A stretch of 64,000 nt of DNA from Parascedosporium putredinis (lineage: Eukaryota; Ascomycota; Sordariomycetes; Microascales; Microascaceae). The first letter of the stretch is position 1. Each line of letters opens with the position of its first letter. The notes below the pieces were generated by a model. That model saw only the letters and a list, made by a program, of their open reading frames with translations, had not been told where the DNA came from and did no database searches. The stretch lies in the NCBI GenBank assembly GCA_949357655.1, contig CASHTG010000012.1, forward strand, positions 1 through 64,000. The letters run 5' to 3'. This document shows positions 1 through 11,180 of this stretch, piece by piece. The translations under genes and the position numbers were made by a program.

Positions 1-3000
1 AAATATTATATTTACTTTTTACTACTTTAGGTTTATTAATAGATTTTATAAAAACTATTAGTTTAGGATTTCTTACTATTTTTATTATTAATTTCCTCTT
101 TATTACTTTTAAATCTTAATCTTTATTCCTCTAACCTATTTATTCTTATTAGCTAATATAGCTTTAGGGTTTTTATTATCTCTACTTACTTTTTTTTCCT
201 CTTTAGGTTAAGGTAAAGGGGATATCTTTAAGGTTTATTTAGTAAGGTAAGAGTACTAAAGTTAGTACTTTCTCTTTTATAAGGTATTAGAAGTTTCTTA
301 CCTAAGAGGAGGCTTCTTTCTATAATACCTATCTTATTAAGATTCTAGTAGAAGGTTTTTATTAATTTATAATTATCTTAGTAAATAGGGCTAGGATAGT
401 TATATAAATAATATCTTTATAATCTTTACTTATAAGTTTAATATTTTATATTATTTATACTTTACTTTAATATTATATATAAAAAGAATACTAACCTAGA
501 TATATATAGCTTTATATTTATTATAAAATTTATTAATTACTTTATAAACTTTATCCTAATACTCCCTTTTAAAAAGATATGTTTAACTATCTTCTTTATT
601 TATATATTTAAGCTATAACTACTATTTATATCTTTATAGATAACTTTTATTTTTAGAAATATATTTTAATATTAAAGTATATTTATTAGTTTAAGTTTAT
701 TATAATAGGGAATTTAATTTAAAGTAAAAAAGGAAATTTATAAATAAAGGTATTTTTATTTAGTTAGTTAGATTTACTTTTATATTTATAATATTATCTA
801 GGTTATATTATCTTCCCTTAGAGATTTCTTTTCTTATATATATTTATTACCTAGGGAGTAATTATATATTATATTATTACTATTTTCTATTTTCTATTTA
901 TTATAATAAAATATTTCTTTTATAATATTTTATTTTTATTATTTTATATAATTATTAATAGATTTTACTTATTAATTTACTTTTTAGGTTATATTATTTT
1001 ATAACTTAGTTTCTAGATTACTTAATAGGTTATTTAATATTAAAATATTTAGGTTTACTTATTTCTTATATATTAATATATTTATTAGTTTACTTAAGTT
1101 TATATTTAATATTATTTTATTTTAAAATATATCTATTTTCTTATTAAATATTAATAGTATATAAACTTTTTATAATAATACTAATATTTACTATCCTATT
1201 AATATTTACTATCTTATTAGTATTTATTATCTTACTATAACTTATTATCTTATTATAGCTTATTATCTTATTATAGCTTATTATCTTACTATAGCTAATA
1301 GTCTTATAATAACTTATTATCCTATTTATATTTATTATTTAGCTACTTATTATATTAATCTCTTTCCTATTAATATTATTACTAGTAGGTTTAATACTAT
1401 TAACTAGTCAGCTATTACTATTCTTAAATCTATATTTAGGTAGCCCTATCTTAATATCTATAAGTTCCTATTTACTTTTAAAGGGAGTTAACTATTTATA
1501 TTAATAACTTATATTATTAAGATATCTACTTTAAAAGTCTTATTAGCTAATTTATTATATTTACTATTAAACTTAAAACTATTTAGTTTAATATTTCTAC
1601 TATTCTTTATAAATCTAGATATTATATATATATTTTATTTACTTTCCTTAAATTATATAAATTATTAATTCTTTTATTTAAATCTTTTCTATTATTAGTT
1701 TATATTAATATATATTATTATAATATTTTAGTTTACTTATATTTTACTTATCTAACTTTATCTAACTATTAAAATAACTTTTATATTTACTATAGTTACT
1801 TTATAATTATTTTAACTTATCTTATATATATAATTATATATCTTATTTCTTTTACTAATATTTATTAACTTTTCTTCTAAGCTATATATATAATAAGAGG
1901 GTTTTATAATAAATAAAATATTCTTAATTAAAGATATTAGTTTTATATATTATTACTATTATATAGTAATTACCTTTTATAATCTCCTTTTTTTTACTTT
2001 TATAGTTCTTCCTTTTATATCTTTTTTTCCTTATCTTCTTTCTCTTTTAACTTCCTTTTATATTTTTAATTAATTCTATTATATTTTTATATTCTTTATA
2101 AATACCTATTTATTACTTTTACCTAATATCTATTCTATTTTAATAAATATTATCTTTTTATTTTCTTATCTTAATATTTTAGGATTTTTTTAACCTTATA
2201 TTCTTCCTCTCTATCTATTTTAATTAGTTTTAAAGGTTCTATTTCCTTTTAAAATAGATTATTTTCTTATAAAACTTTAAAAATATAAGCTATTAAGATA
2301 ATAAGGTAAACTTTCTATATCTTTAGGAAATCTAATTTTATTATTAGTTTATATATTATCTATATTACTTTAAAAGGTCTTATTCTACTTAATCTATTTC
2401 CTTTTAGTTTACCTAATAGTTAATATCTTTTATATAACTTTAAGTAGACTATATCTCTTTTCTAAAATATTATAAGTTAATATTTTTATTATATTATAAC
2501 TTTAATATTATATTAGTAATTATTATTAATATCTTTACTTCTTTATAATATACTTTCTAGATTAGGTTAAATATTATTACTTATTTATTAGAGCTAGTAA
2601 CTTTTACTATTATTATAAATACCCTTTTTAGTTTAAATCTAAATATTAGTATATTTAAGCTTTATATAATTAATATTATTAATATATTATTTAAGTTAAA
2701 CTATAATATTAAAATTAGATCTATTTAGTTTTTATCTAGGAAGTTTACTATATAATATTAGATAATAATTTTAATTATCTAGATTTTACTTTAAAATCTT
2801 ATCTATTTATAGATAATATATAATTACTATTAGTTAAGCTATTTATAATAACTTATATATTTCTATCTAGATTTATAAAATAAATTTTAGGTTATAGTTA
2901 CTAATTATCTTTATTAGTAGCCCCTAATTACTATAGAATATTATTTTTAAGATTATTAATTTTTATTTATCTACTTTCTTTTCTTATTTTTTACTATTAT

Positions 3001-3698
3001 TAATATTTTCTTAATAAAAATATAATTAATTATTAATAGAGAATCTAAAATATTATATCTAAATATTATCTATCTTATTTCTATTATTAAAACTACTAAT
3101 ATATCTATAATAAAATCTATAATAATTATATAAAATAATATTAATATTACTATTATTTTTTATTTCTCTATTTAGCTTTTATCTATTAGTTTAGTTCTAT
3201 AAATATATTAGGTAATATTTATAATATTTCTTAATCTTATTAACTTTTTAGTAAATATAAAATAACTTAAAGTTATATAGTATTCTTCTTCTTCTTATAT
3301 ATTATTAATTATTATATACTATTTTTAAAGTTATTTATATTATTAGATATAATATCTAAAATTTCTTATTTCTTTATATATTAATAAAATATAATAATCT
3401 CTATTTTTCCTTAAATAGTCTAATTAGGATTATTTACTCTTCTCCTCTTTATTTTGCCTTTTTCTTTCTTTTACTAATTATTTATAGAATTTTCTAAAGC
3501 TTATTATCTTTTTTATATTTTTCTTAAAATAGCTTTTATATATCTTCTATTATTTATACTATAATTACTTATTTATTATTACTTTCTTATTACTTAAAAG
3601 TATATATTTACTTTCTTTCTATCTCTATTCTAATATTATAAAACTTATCTAATTATAGGTAATATATATAGGTTAGGCTAAAGTTTTATTACCCTGTC
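1..3698. repeat. AT-rich RIP-saturated repeat block
   Basis: About 3.7 kb composed almost entirely of A and T, with C and G mostly inside TA-rich words. CpA and TpG dinucleotides are almost absent by eye (isolated exceptions near 1408 and 3455), and CpG is also missing. No reading frame of note survives. Loss of CpA on both strands is the known end state of repeat-induced point mutation in ascomycetes, so this is most likely dead transposon sequence. The plus strand is visibly richer in T than A, which may mean an original A-rich retroelement coding strand lay on the minus strand; that is inference. The element family cannot be named from what remains. Confidence 0.85.
1183..1326. repeat. 18-bp tandem array, 8 imperfect copies
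   Basis: Eight consecutive 18-bp units related to AATATTTACTATCTTATT and ATAGCTTATTATCTTATT fill this interval without gaps. Differences between units are mostly A/G or C/T changes. The period is a multiple of three, so it could be the remnant of a six-residue coding repeat in a transposon protein, but no open frame remains to test this. Confidence 0.8.
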
Positions 3699-4270
3699 AA
3701 GTCACCTTTCCACAGGATATCCAAAAGAGGTATAGCTTGTTTTTCAGGAACCTCTCCAAGAAGTACCCCAAGTCCTTTAGAGTTGGTTTCCATAGTAAAG
3801 GAACCAAGAGCAGATCTTCCTCAAAATATTCTCCCACCTAGAACCTCCTTTTCTTCTAACTTCACTCAAACACCACCCCAACATCACCGATCCCAGCACC
3901 ACTCTTTCATCAGAATATCTACTAAACTACCAATATCTATCTATTTATTTTATTCTATTAAAAACACCTTAATATTTTTATATTTATAGCCTTTTTTTTT
4001 TAAAAAGGCTTTTATAGGATTTTTAAGGATTTTTAAGGGGATATTATGATATAGAAGTGAGATGGTAGTGATTTAGTGGTAATGGTGGTGGTGATGGTGG
4101 TGGTGATGGTGGGGGATGGATGTGGCTGGAAGTGGATGGTGGATTTGCTTATTTTGGCTGCCCTCTGTAGCTGATAGAATACAATGTGTGAAGTACCTTT
4201 GAAACCCCATACTGACAGGGGATAGCGGAGTGACCAGACATGCCATTAAATTTCTTAGATTACCGGAGTA
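3699..4270. other. Unmutated island inside the RIP block; no gene seen
   Basis: Base composition returns abruptly to normal, with ordinary CpA and TpG, between two AT-saturated tracts. It contains a GGT/GAT-rich simple repeat (about 4080-4120) and a short palindrome, T10 followed by A5 flanked by AGCC and GGCT (about 3988-4010). A 68-codon frame at 3783-3989 is Ser/Pro/Thr-rich and unlike any family I know; I do not call it a gene. It may be unique sequence between repeats, or a late or single-copy insertion that escaped RIP. Confidence 0.6.
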
Positions 4271-4359
4271 GGTAATAATCTTTTACTAATCTTATTAGTA
4301 ATCTTAATAGTATATCTAATACTATATTTAATATTCTAAAGATATTTATTATAACTTCG

Positions 4360-4830
4360 CTAGCTACGCCAGCTGTCGTCAGTGAATAGGGTTCACTATA
4401 GGTAGACTGTCGCTTAGCCTGTCTATGTGTCAGAGCTATTAACTAGTTACTAGTAGCTCCTAGTTATTATAGTTAGTTACTGTTAGTTCCTATAGCTACT
4501 AGATACTTAACTTATAGACTATCTAATTAACTGATTCTATAAGTATGTTGACGAACGAGAGTACTCACTAATTATAAGCAGTTATAGTTACCTTAGATTA
4601 TATATAGTAGGTATACTATAGTATGATATTTAAGGTTATAAAGTTTATATCTTTTCTAACTCCTATATCTATCTATCTACTATCTTTTATATCTGCTCGC
4701 TAGTATACCTACTAGCTACTTAGGTTGCTAGTTAGTTATCTACGCTGGCTGGCGTCCTTGCTTGCTTATATGCTGATAGTGTTGATAGGTGTTAGGACTT
4801 TTCTATATGATAATATTATTATAATAAAAT
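4360..4830. repeat. Lightly mutated repeat block, possible solo LTR
   Basis: This stretch has intermediate composition and keeps scattered CpG, CpA and TpG. It contains a TGTTGACGAACGAGAG motif (about 4545), a TATATA box-like tract and clusters of CTAG words. TG-starting ends and internal TATA boxes fit fungal LTRs, but I could not find a matching CA end, a target-site duplication or a second LTR. The identity is therefore open. Confidence 0.3.
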
Positions 4831-4950
4831 ATTATACTCCTTACTTATAGTTAGTTAAACTATCTATAAGGAAGTTAGTAGGTGAGATAGTGCTATCTAT
4901 CTCTTTAGGGTGATTATAGGTAACTTAGTTCTATATATACTATACCTATT

Positions 4951-6535
4951 TATATTATAAGGGAGTAAGGTAGGTATTAGTATATTTAGAGGTAAGTTCT
5001 TATCTTTTCTATCTAGGGGATTACTATCCTTTTATATCTTCTACTAGCTAGCTCTTACTTATAAGTATCTAGTAGTAATCCCTTCCCTAGGTTACTAGCT
5101 ATAGTAGCGATCGCTTGCTGTCATACTTCACTAGCGATCGCTTACTATAGTAGTGGTCCCTTACTTAAGTGGGGGTTTACTAGCTATTGCTAGCGTTGGC
5201 CACCTAGTAAGTATCTATTAGCGTAATAAAGTCTAAGATATTAGTCTTAGCCTAGCTTCTTTAGTTATTAGTAACTTAGGTAATCTTTATAATATTAGGT
5301 ATACTTAGAGTAGGCTTAGGGAGTAGCTAGGGCTTACTATAGGCTAGCTCTACCCTAGATCTAGACTATTCTTTTATATCTATCTTTATCTCTATTTTTA
5401 TCTCTATCTTTAGCTTTATCTTTAGCTTTATTTTTAGTTTTATTTTCCTCTTTAATTATATATATTAGTATATTTAGATTAAGTAATATTATATTTTAAA
5501 GGTTATTAAGTAGTATTATATCTTAAGGATTATTAAATAATATTATAGTTTAAAGATTATTAGGTAGTATTATACCTTAGTAGCTAGTAGAGATTAAATA
5601 TTAGATAAAGTAAAAAGATAGAAAATAGACTATTACTATTTTAAAAAGGTGCTAAAAGTAGTAGAATTAGTATTAGAAGAGTATATATATATAGGAGAAA
5701 TAGAAAGTTTTACCTAGAAGAGAGATTTAGAATAAAAAGAAATAGTAGTATATTAGGTAATATCTAGCTAAATAAAATTTTAGCCTATATCGTCTTACTA
5801 GTTAAGGTAATATAATCTTACTAGTTAAACCTATTAAATATTATTATCTAAAGTAGAAACTAGTAAAGCTAATAGAGTAAAATAATATATTTCTAATACT
5901 TTATATATTAGCTATATATTATAATTATAACTATAACTAATATAATATTATATCTAATAAATAAATTAGAATATTATTAAAGATTTCTCCTTAAGCTTCT
6001 ATTATTATAATAATAAAAATTACTAATATATTTAAATAATCTATTATATATTTAAAGTTAGGTTATTATATATAGATCTTAATATTTAATAACTTTTAGA
6101 TATTTCTAATAAAATTTCTATCTAGTAAAAATACTAGCTAGACTATAATATAAATTTATAAAAGGGTGTATTATAAAATGGTAACTTAGGATATTTAAAA
6201 ATATACTCTAAAAGACTAAACTTTACTTAGGCTAGAATAAAGACTAAGTGATGATAGCTATAATATTATACTAATAGACCTTTACTAAGTAGTAAATACT
6301 AGCTATAGCTACTAAACCCCTACCTTAGAAAGAGACTACTACCTTAGTAAGCGATCGCTAATAAAAGGTAATATTAAGTAATTACTAATAAAGCTAGTAA
6401 CTTATAGAAGAGATCACTATAAAATACTACTAGGTAATAGCTAGCTAGTAGTATATATAAAAAGATAGTAATCCTCTAGATAGAAAAATAAAAACTTACC
6501 TCTAAATATATTAATACCTACTTATATTATATATC
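4951..6535. mobile_element. Degraded element with long (about 290-bp) inverted arms
   Basis: The left arm (about 4951-5240) and the reverse complement of the right arm (about 6241-6535) match over roughly 280-290 bp. Shared landmarks include the TATTTAGAGGTAAG word, CTATCTAGRGGATTACTATC, CTACTAGCTAGCT and the octamer GCGATCGC. Weaker similarity continues inward to about 5310 and 6170. The 1-kb core is AT-saturated with no surviving frame. The structure fits a long-TIR DNA transposon inactivated by RIP, but two inverted copies of one repeat would look the same. No target duplication was identified. Confidence 0.6.
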
Positions 6536-7120
6536 CCTATAGGGGGTGCTCTATACCCTATTATAAATATCACACTAAAATAAAATCAAACTTATAAAAT
6601 AAGAACTAATATATTATAATAGAGAAAAAGATATTTAAATAGGTAATACTCTAGGAATATTATAGACTTTTAGTTCTATTTAATAATATTAGTTTTCTAT
6701 TTATTACTAATAGTGTTGATATTTATACTTAAGTTTTAAGGGGAGTTTAAATAAACTATTAATCTTAAAAAGACTAAAAATACCTTCTAATATAAATCTT
6801 TTAAAATTTACTAAAATAATAGGTTAAACTATTTAATTGAAAAAGACCTTTTACTAATAACTATTTTCTATAATAAGTTATATAATAAAACTATCTTTTA
6901 GAGTAAATTATAGTACTTTTTAAAATACTATAGTGATATAAATTATTAAGAAATATACTCTCTTTATCACCCCTTCTAATATCTAAGAAAAGTAAGTAAG
7001 ATTAGGTAAGCTATCTACTTTTTAAGAAAGTGATATATTAGTAGTAAATATAGTTTTATTTTAGGGTGATATTTATAATAGGGTATAGAGTACCCCTTAT
7101 AGGGGTATATAGTATAAGTA
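6519..7120. mobile_element. MITE-like element 1, 67-bp terminal inverted repeats
   Basis: Positions 6519-6585 and the reverse complement of 7054-7120 agree at 62 of 67 bases, and four of the five differences are C/T or G/A. Both ends start with TA followed by CTTATAYTATATAYCCCTATA. A TA target duplication, as for Tc1/mariner-type elements, would fit but is inferred. The internal 470 bp has no open frame. The 5' end overlaps the outer edge of the 4951-6535 element, so the two may be nested or share ends. Confidence 0.65.
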
Positions 7121-7193
7121 TCTTACTTTATTATATTTAAGATTATTTATATAGTTTACTTAGCTAGAGCTATATAATCTCTATTATTAAGCT

Positions 7194-7256
7194 TATAATA
7201 TAATAATATAATATAATAATATAATATAATAATATAATATAATAATATAATATATT
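7194..7256. repeat. Simple repeat, 10-bp AATATAATAT unit
   Basis: About six copies of a 10-bp AT-only unit (ATAATATAAT) in tandem, lying between the two MITE-like elements. Confidence 0.85.
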
Positions 7257-7308
7257 TTTATCTTATTAAGAAATTTATAATATTTTCTATAATAAGTATT
7301 TAATAGAT

Positions 7309-7790
7309 ATATATTTATATTATATATTACCCTATTGAGGTAATACCCTCTACCCTAATATAAAATTACCTAAAAATAAAATTATATTAATAAAAATAAA
7401 AAATATATTATTATTTATTATAAGTTAAATCTTATAAAGATATAATATTATTATCTAGATTCTTTTCTCTATTTAATAAATATATTCTATATTTTATAAG
7501 TATATTATATTATATTAAAAATAATATAAAAGAAAAAAAGAAAAAGAAAATTAAAAGTAGATATTATTTAATAAATAATATTAAAATAAATATTTTAAAA
7601 TATCTTATAAATTCTAAAGTATAGTTTATTGAAAGTCTATCTTTTTACCTTTTTAGATTCTAATTTCCTATAATTCTTAAAAGATATATTAAGCTAATAT
7701 TTTTCTTATAGTCTTTATAAGTTATTTCCTTTTTTTTATATTAGGGTAGAAAGCACTACCCCTCTAGGGTAGTATATAGTATAAATATAT
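7309..7790. mobile_element. MITE-like element 2, 57-bp terminal inverted repeats
   Basis: Positions 7309-7365 and the reverse complement of 7734-7790 agree at about 48 of 57 bases. The outer ends (TTTATAYTATATAYTACCCTA) resemble those of the element at 6519-7120, and the inner ends of both TIRs finish in ...ATAAAA. This points to a second member of the same short non-autonomous family. There is no open frame inside. Confidence 0.55.
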
Positions 7791-7830
7791 AATTACTTAG
7801 CTCTCTATATTATTAATATATTTCCTTTTA

Positions 7831-7937
7831 TAAATACTTTTCTAATTATATAGCTCTAAAATATATATTATTATCTTATATGTTATTTATATATTTACTT
7901 CTATAAACACTTTTCTAATTATACAGCTCTGAGGTTA
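7831..7937. repeat. Short direct duplication with RIP-type differences beside KGD2
   Basis: A 31-bp word at 7904-7934 (TAAACACTTTTCTAATTATA then CAGCTCTGAGGT) recurs at 7831-7861. The five differences are all C-to-T or G-to-A going from the gene-proximal to the distal copy. The gene-proximal copy ends just before the KGD2 stop codon (7943-7945), so RIP seems to stop within tens of bases of coding sequence. Confidence 0.7.
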
Positions 7938-7942
7938 TTGAT

Positions 7943-9450
7943 CTAGAGAAGCATTCGTCGAGGATCTTCAATATACTCCTTAACTTTCACAAGGAATTGA
8001 ACAGCTTCTCTTCCATCAAGAAGGCGGTGGTCGTACGTCAAAGCGAGATACATCATCGGTCTTACCTCCACCTTCCCATTCACAGCTACAGCCCTTTCCT
8101 TGATTGCATGGAGACCAAGGACTGCTGTTTGGGGCAGATTAATGATTGGTGTTCCCATCAAGGATCCAAACACACCTCCGTTGCTAATTGTGAAAGTCCC
8201 CCTGCCATATCCTCAATCGTAAGCTTACCATCCCGGGCCTAGAGACGTCTTGATTAGTGACTGCGAAAAACGCGCATAAGCCCTTGAAGTTATTTAAAAA
8301 GGCTTACCTTTTTCCCCATCTCTGAGATTGATTGTTCGATGGCGACAATATCCATGCCTTCCGTGTTGCGTACTACCGGTGTAACCAACCCCTTTTCTGT
8401 AGCGACGGCGACACTAATATCAACGTAGTCTCTATAGACAATCGTGTCACCCCCATTCGGGCCTTCAATGGACGCATTCACGGCTGGGACATCTCGCATC
8501 GCCAGCACACAAGCACGAGCGAAGGCACCCATGAAGCCAAGTTTAATGCCAGTGCGCTTGAGAACATCGTCTTTGTACAGCTTGCGCAATTCCATTAGAG
8601 AGCTCATGTCCACTTCATTGAAGGTGGTCAGAGATGCCGCGGTGTTTTGGGATTGCTTTAGCCTCTCCGCAATGCGTAGTCTCATTCGGTTCATTTTAAC
8701 CTTCACCAACGTTAGCCTTGTTAGCTTGAGAAAAAGAAGGTCGGTAGATACGATACCCTCCGCTCCTCGCGGGACCCGAGAGCGCCGCTAGAAGGTTCCT
8801 TGCTCGGGATGGCCCCAGTTTGGTTGTCCTTATTTGCCAAAGCCGAGTTAGCGGGTGGTTTGGGGTGAGCGCCGTTATCCTGAGGCTCTGCGCTGGTAGA
8901 ACGCCCACTTGGCGCGGGCTTTGGCTCTGTCGGTTTTTCTTCGTTTCCGGAATGCGCCGTTCCATCCTTTCCAGTCTTGGTTTCTGGTTTCGACTCATTT
9001 GAATTTTGCTCTGACTTGCTGACTTTATCAGCACCCCCGATCCGGGCTCAGACGAAGCAGATCTTGTCCAACGGTCACCGTATCTTCCTCATTCACTAGC
9101 AGTTCTTTGATCGTGCCAGCCTCCGGGGCGTTAACAGCCACATCGATCTAAACCGGAAAAAGACCGGGTTAGCACTATCATTAGTCAGTTGATAGATGAG
9201 TGTAGGCGATACATACTTTATCGGTCTCAATCGTAGCAATCTCCTCGTCCTGCTCAACATACTCCCCAACCTGCTTCGTGAATTGTTTCAAGGTGCCCTC
9301 TGAGATCGACTCCGCCATTTGCGGCACCTTTACGGTGATGGCTGCCGTGTATTTGCGAGCTTGAAAGAGCATGGCAGGTAGGTTATACTGGTAACGCGCT
9401 CTGGGGAAGTGCCCCAGGTTTGCTAGGCGAATGAGCCGTCTTGACAACAT
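7943..9450 (-). CDS. KGD2: Dihydrolipoyllysine succinyltransferase, 2-oxoglutarate dehydrogenase E2
   Basis: E2 core of the mitochondrial 2-oxoglutarate dehydrogenase complex; it transfers the succinyl group from lipoate to CoA in the TCA cycle. Exons read 9450-9217, 9148-8757, 8700-8308, 8238-7943, separated by three introns of 56-69 bp. A basic N-terminal leader precedes a lipoyl domain whose IETDK motif ends exon 1, making K78 the lipoylated lysine. A Ser/Pro/Lys-rich linker follows, then the catalytic domain from [15 protein letters not shown] to the HRLLDG active-site motif (H411, D415). As in other fungal KGD2, no E3-binding domain is visible. The frame needs one extra G near 9048 and one near 8200; with these the CDS is 1317 nt (438 aa). 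It shares a 464-bp divergent promoter with the complex I gene at 9915. Its 3' flank is RIP-mutated repeat. Confidence 0.95.
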
Positions 9451-9914
9451 GTTGAGAAATTAGTTTGAACGATCGGAGGATGCTGATAATGAAATTTCAC
9501 GCGGCCTGTTGAAGGGGTAGCCGGACTGGAACGGATAGCTACAAATCAAGCTTGAAGTGATGATTTCGAGTTTGCGTTTTCTCTGACGGCATTCGGAACA
9601 GGGCGCTTGTATTTTATCACTGACATGACCCAATCGGACACACCCTTTTGGTGGAACAACCTCGGATATATTCTTGTAGTTCTATTGGTCAATGGGACTA
9701 GGAGGAACCTTGGAGCCTCAGGCCTTAATAAGTCAGCGACAGATTATATCGAACAAAACAACACCATCATGGATTGCCAACCCCCTTCCAATATCGGTTG
9801 AAGTGATCAAGAGACTTACGGCACAGAGGACTCCGCCTTACCGTCTTCATCTCTCCATCTATTTCTCTATTTTCGAACCATCACCCCTTTTCTTTCTCGG
9901 AAACACTCGGCAAG
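9451..9914. promoter_or_regulatory. Shared divergent promoter of KGD2 and the NDUFB9-like gene
   Basis: 464 bp between two divergent start codons, both for mitochondrial respiratory proteins. This arrangement suggests co-regulation. I see no motif I can name with confidence; small frames at 9607-9801 and 9692-9928 look spurious. Confidence 0.45.
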
Positions 9915-10404
9915 ATGTCTACAAATAAGGCTGCGTTGTAAGCTCATAGTCCACTCCCTTTTTCAAGGTATTCGCGCTGAACTGTCTGGAGATCATTGTA
10001 TCGTCGTGCTCTCAAGCTTTCACTTGACTGGGCTGTTCATCGTCATCTTTGGCGCGGCCAAGCACTTTATATCCGGTCTCTTTTGAAGCCAACCGAGCGG
10101 TGACGGATCCGCGACAGCAAAGAGTGAGTCGTACTTATTCTTCTTTTCACAATCTTTAAGAGCTGACGAAGATGGGATCGAAGAGCCTTCTAGCAGAAAC
10201 CGAGAGTCTTTTGGAAAACTGGAAACACCCAGAGCCCTGCATACCACCTAGCGCACCTGGAGGTAAGCGATCCCACTGTTATTGCCGTAACTGGTTGCTC
10301 ACGTCGTCATCTTAGGCACCAAATATGAACGAAACGTCCCAGCCCCGTATCTAAACCGTGAGCGACTTTCCCTCCCGGTACACTTGAGAGACCATCACCA
10401 CTAA
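9915..10404 (+). CDS. NDUFB9: Complex I B22-type LYR subunit (NDUFB9-like)
   Basis: Accessory subunit of mitochondrial NADH:ubiquinone oxidoreductase, a LYR-family protein. Exons 9915-9937, 9992-10123, 10184-10262 and 10316-10404. The LYR tripeptide lies at residues 10-12, followed by RRALKLSLDW, the family-typical HRHLWRGQALYIRSLFEANR segment, and WKHPEP with PSAPGG toward the C terminus. The end reads PVHLRDHHH. One T is missing from the run at 10081-10084; with it the CDS is 324 nt (107 aa), a normal length for the fungal subunit. The exon 3 start was chosen at the AG giving QQR-SLLAETE; an AG 12 bases upstream would add MGSK. Confidence 0.85.
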
Positions 10405-10669
10405 CACTCATAAAGCACCGCAACCCATTGACCATTAGCACAACCGGGGACACATTTTACCCTTGAATTAGACATCGTCACAACACAATAATATTAGAAC
10501 GTTTTCTTGATAAAAATTGAGGCTTAATTCATGACCCTAACCATGGGCATTATTGTACAACCCAAAAACAATGGAAATCAACCTGAACCCAGACCCGTAT
10601 GACCCCAAATTTCATGACCACAGCCAAATGACTGTAAAGAGAAAAACAACAACAACATCATCAATGAAC

Positions 10670-11180
<511 letters not shown>

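Noticed and set aside
1..7930. AT-rich block as a centromere or telomere
   Set aside because: No telomeric TTAGGG array is present, and the block is interrupted by normal-composition DNA; RIP of ordinary repeats explains it.
8696..9034. 112-codon minus frame overlapping KGD2
   Set aside because: It is the wrong frame, produced by the missing G near 9048 and an unspliced intron; the KGD2 linker is in another frame.
7943..9450. KGD2 (and likewise LPD1, SGD1, EMG1) as pseudogenes because of frameshifts
   Set aside because: All breaks are single-base changes in runs, flanking protein is perfectly conserved, splice sites are intact, and several of these genes are normally essential.
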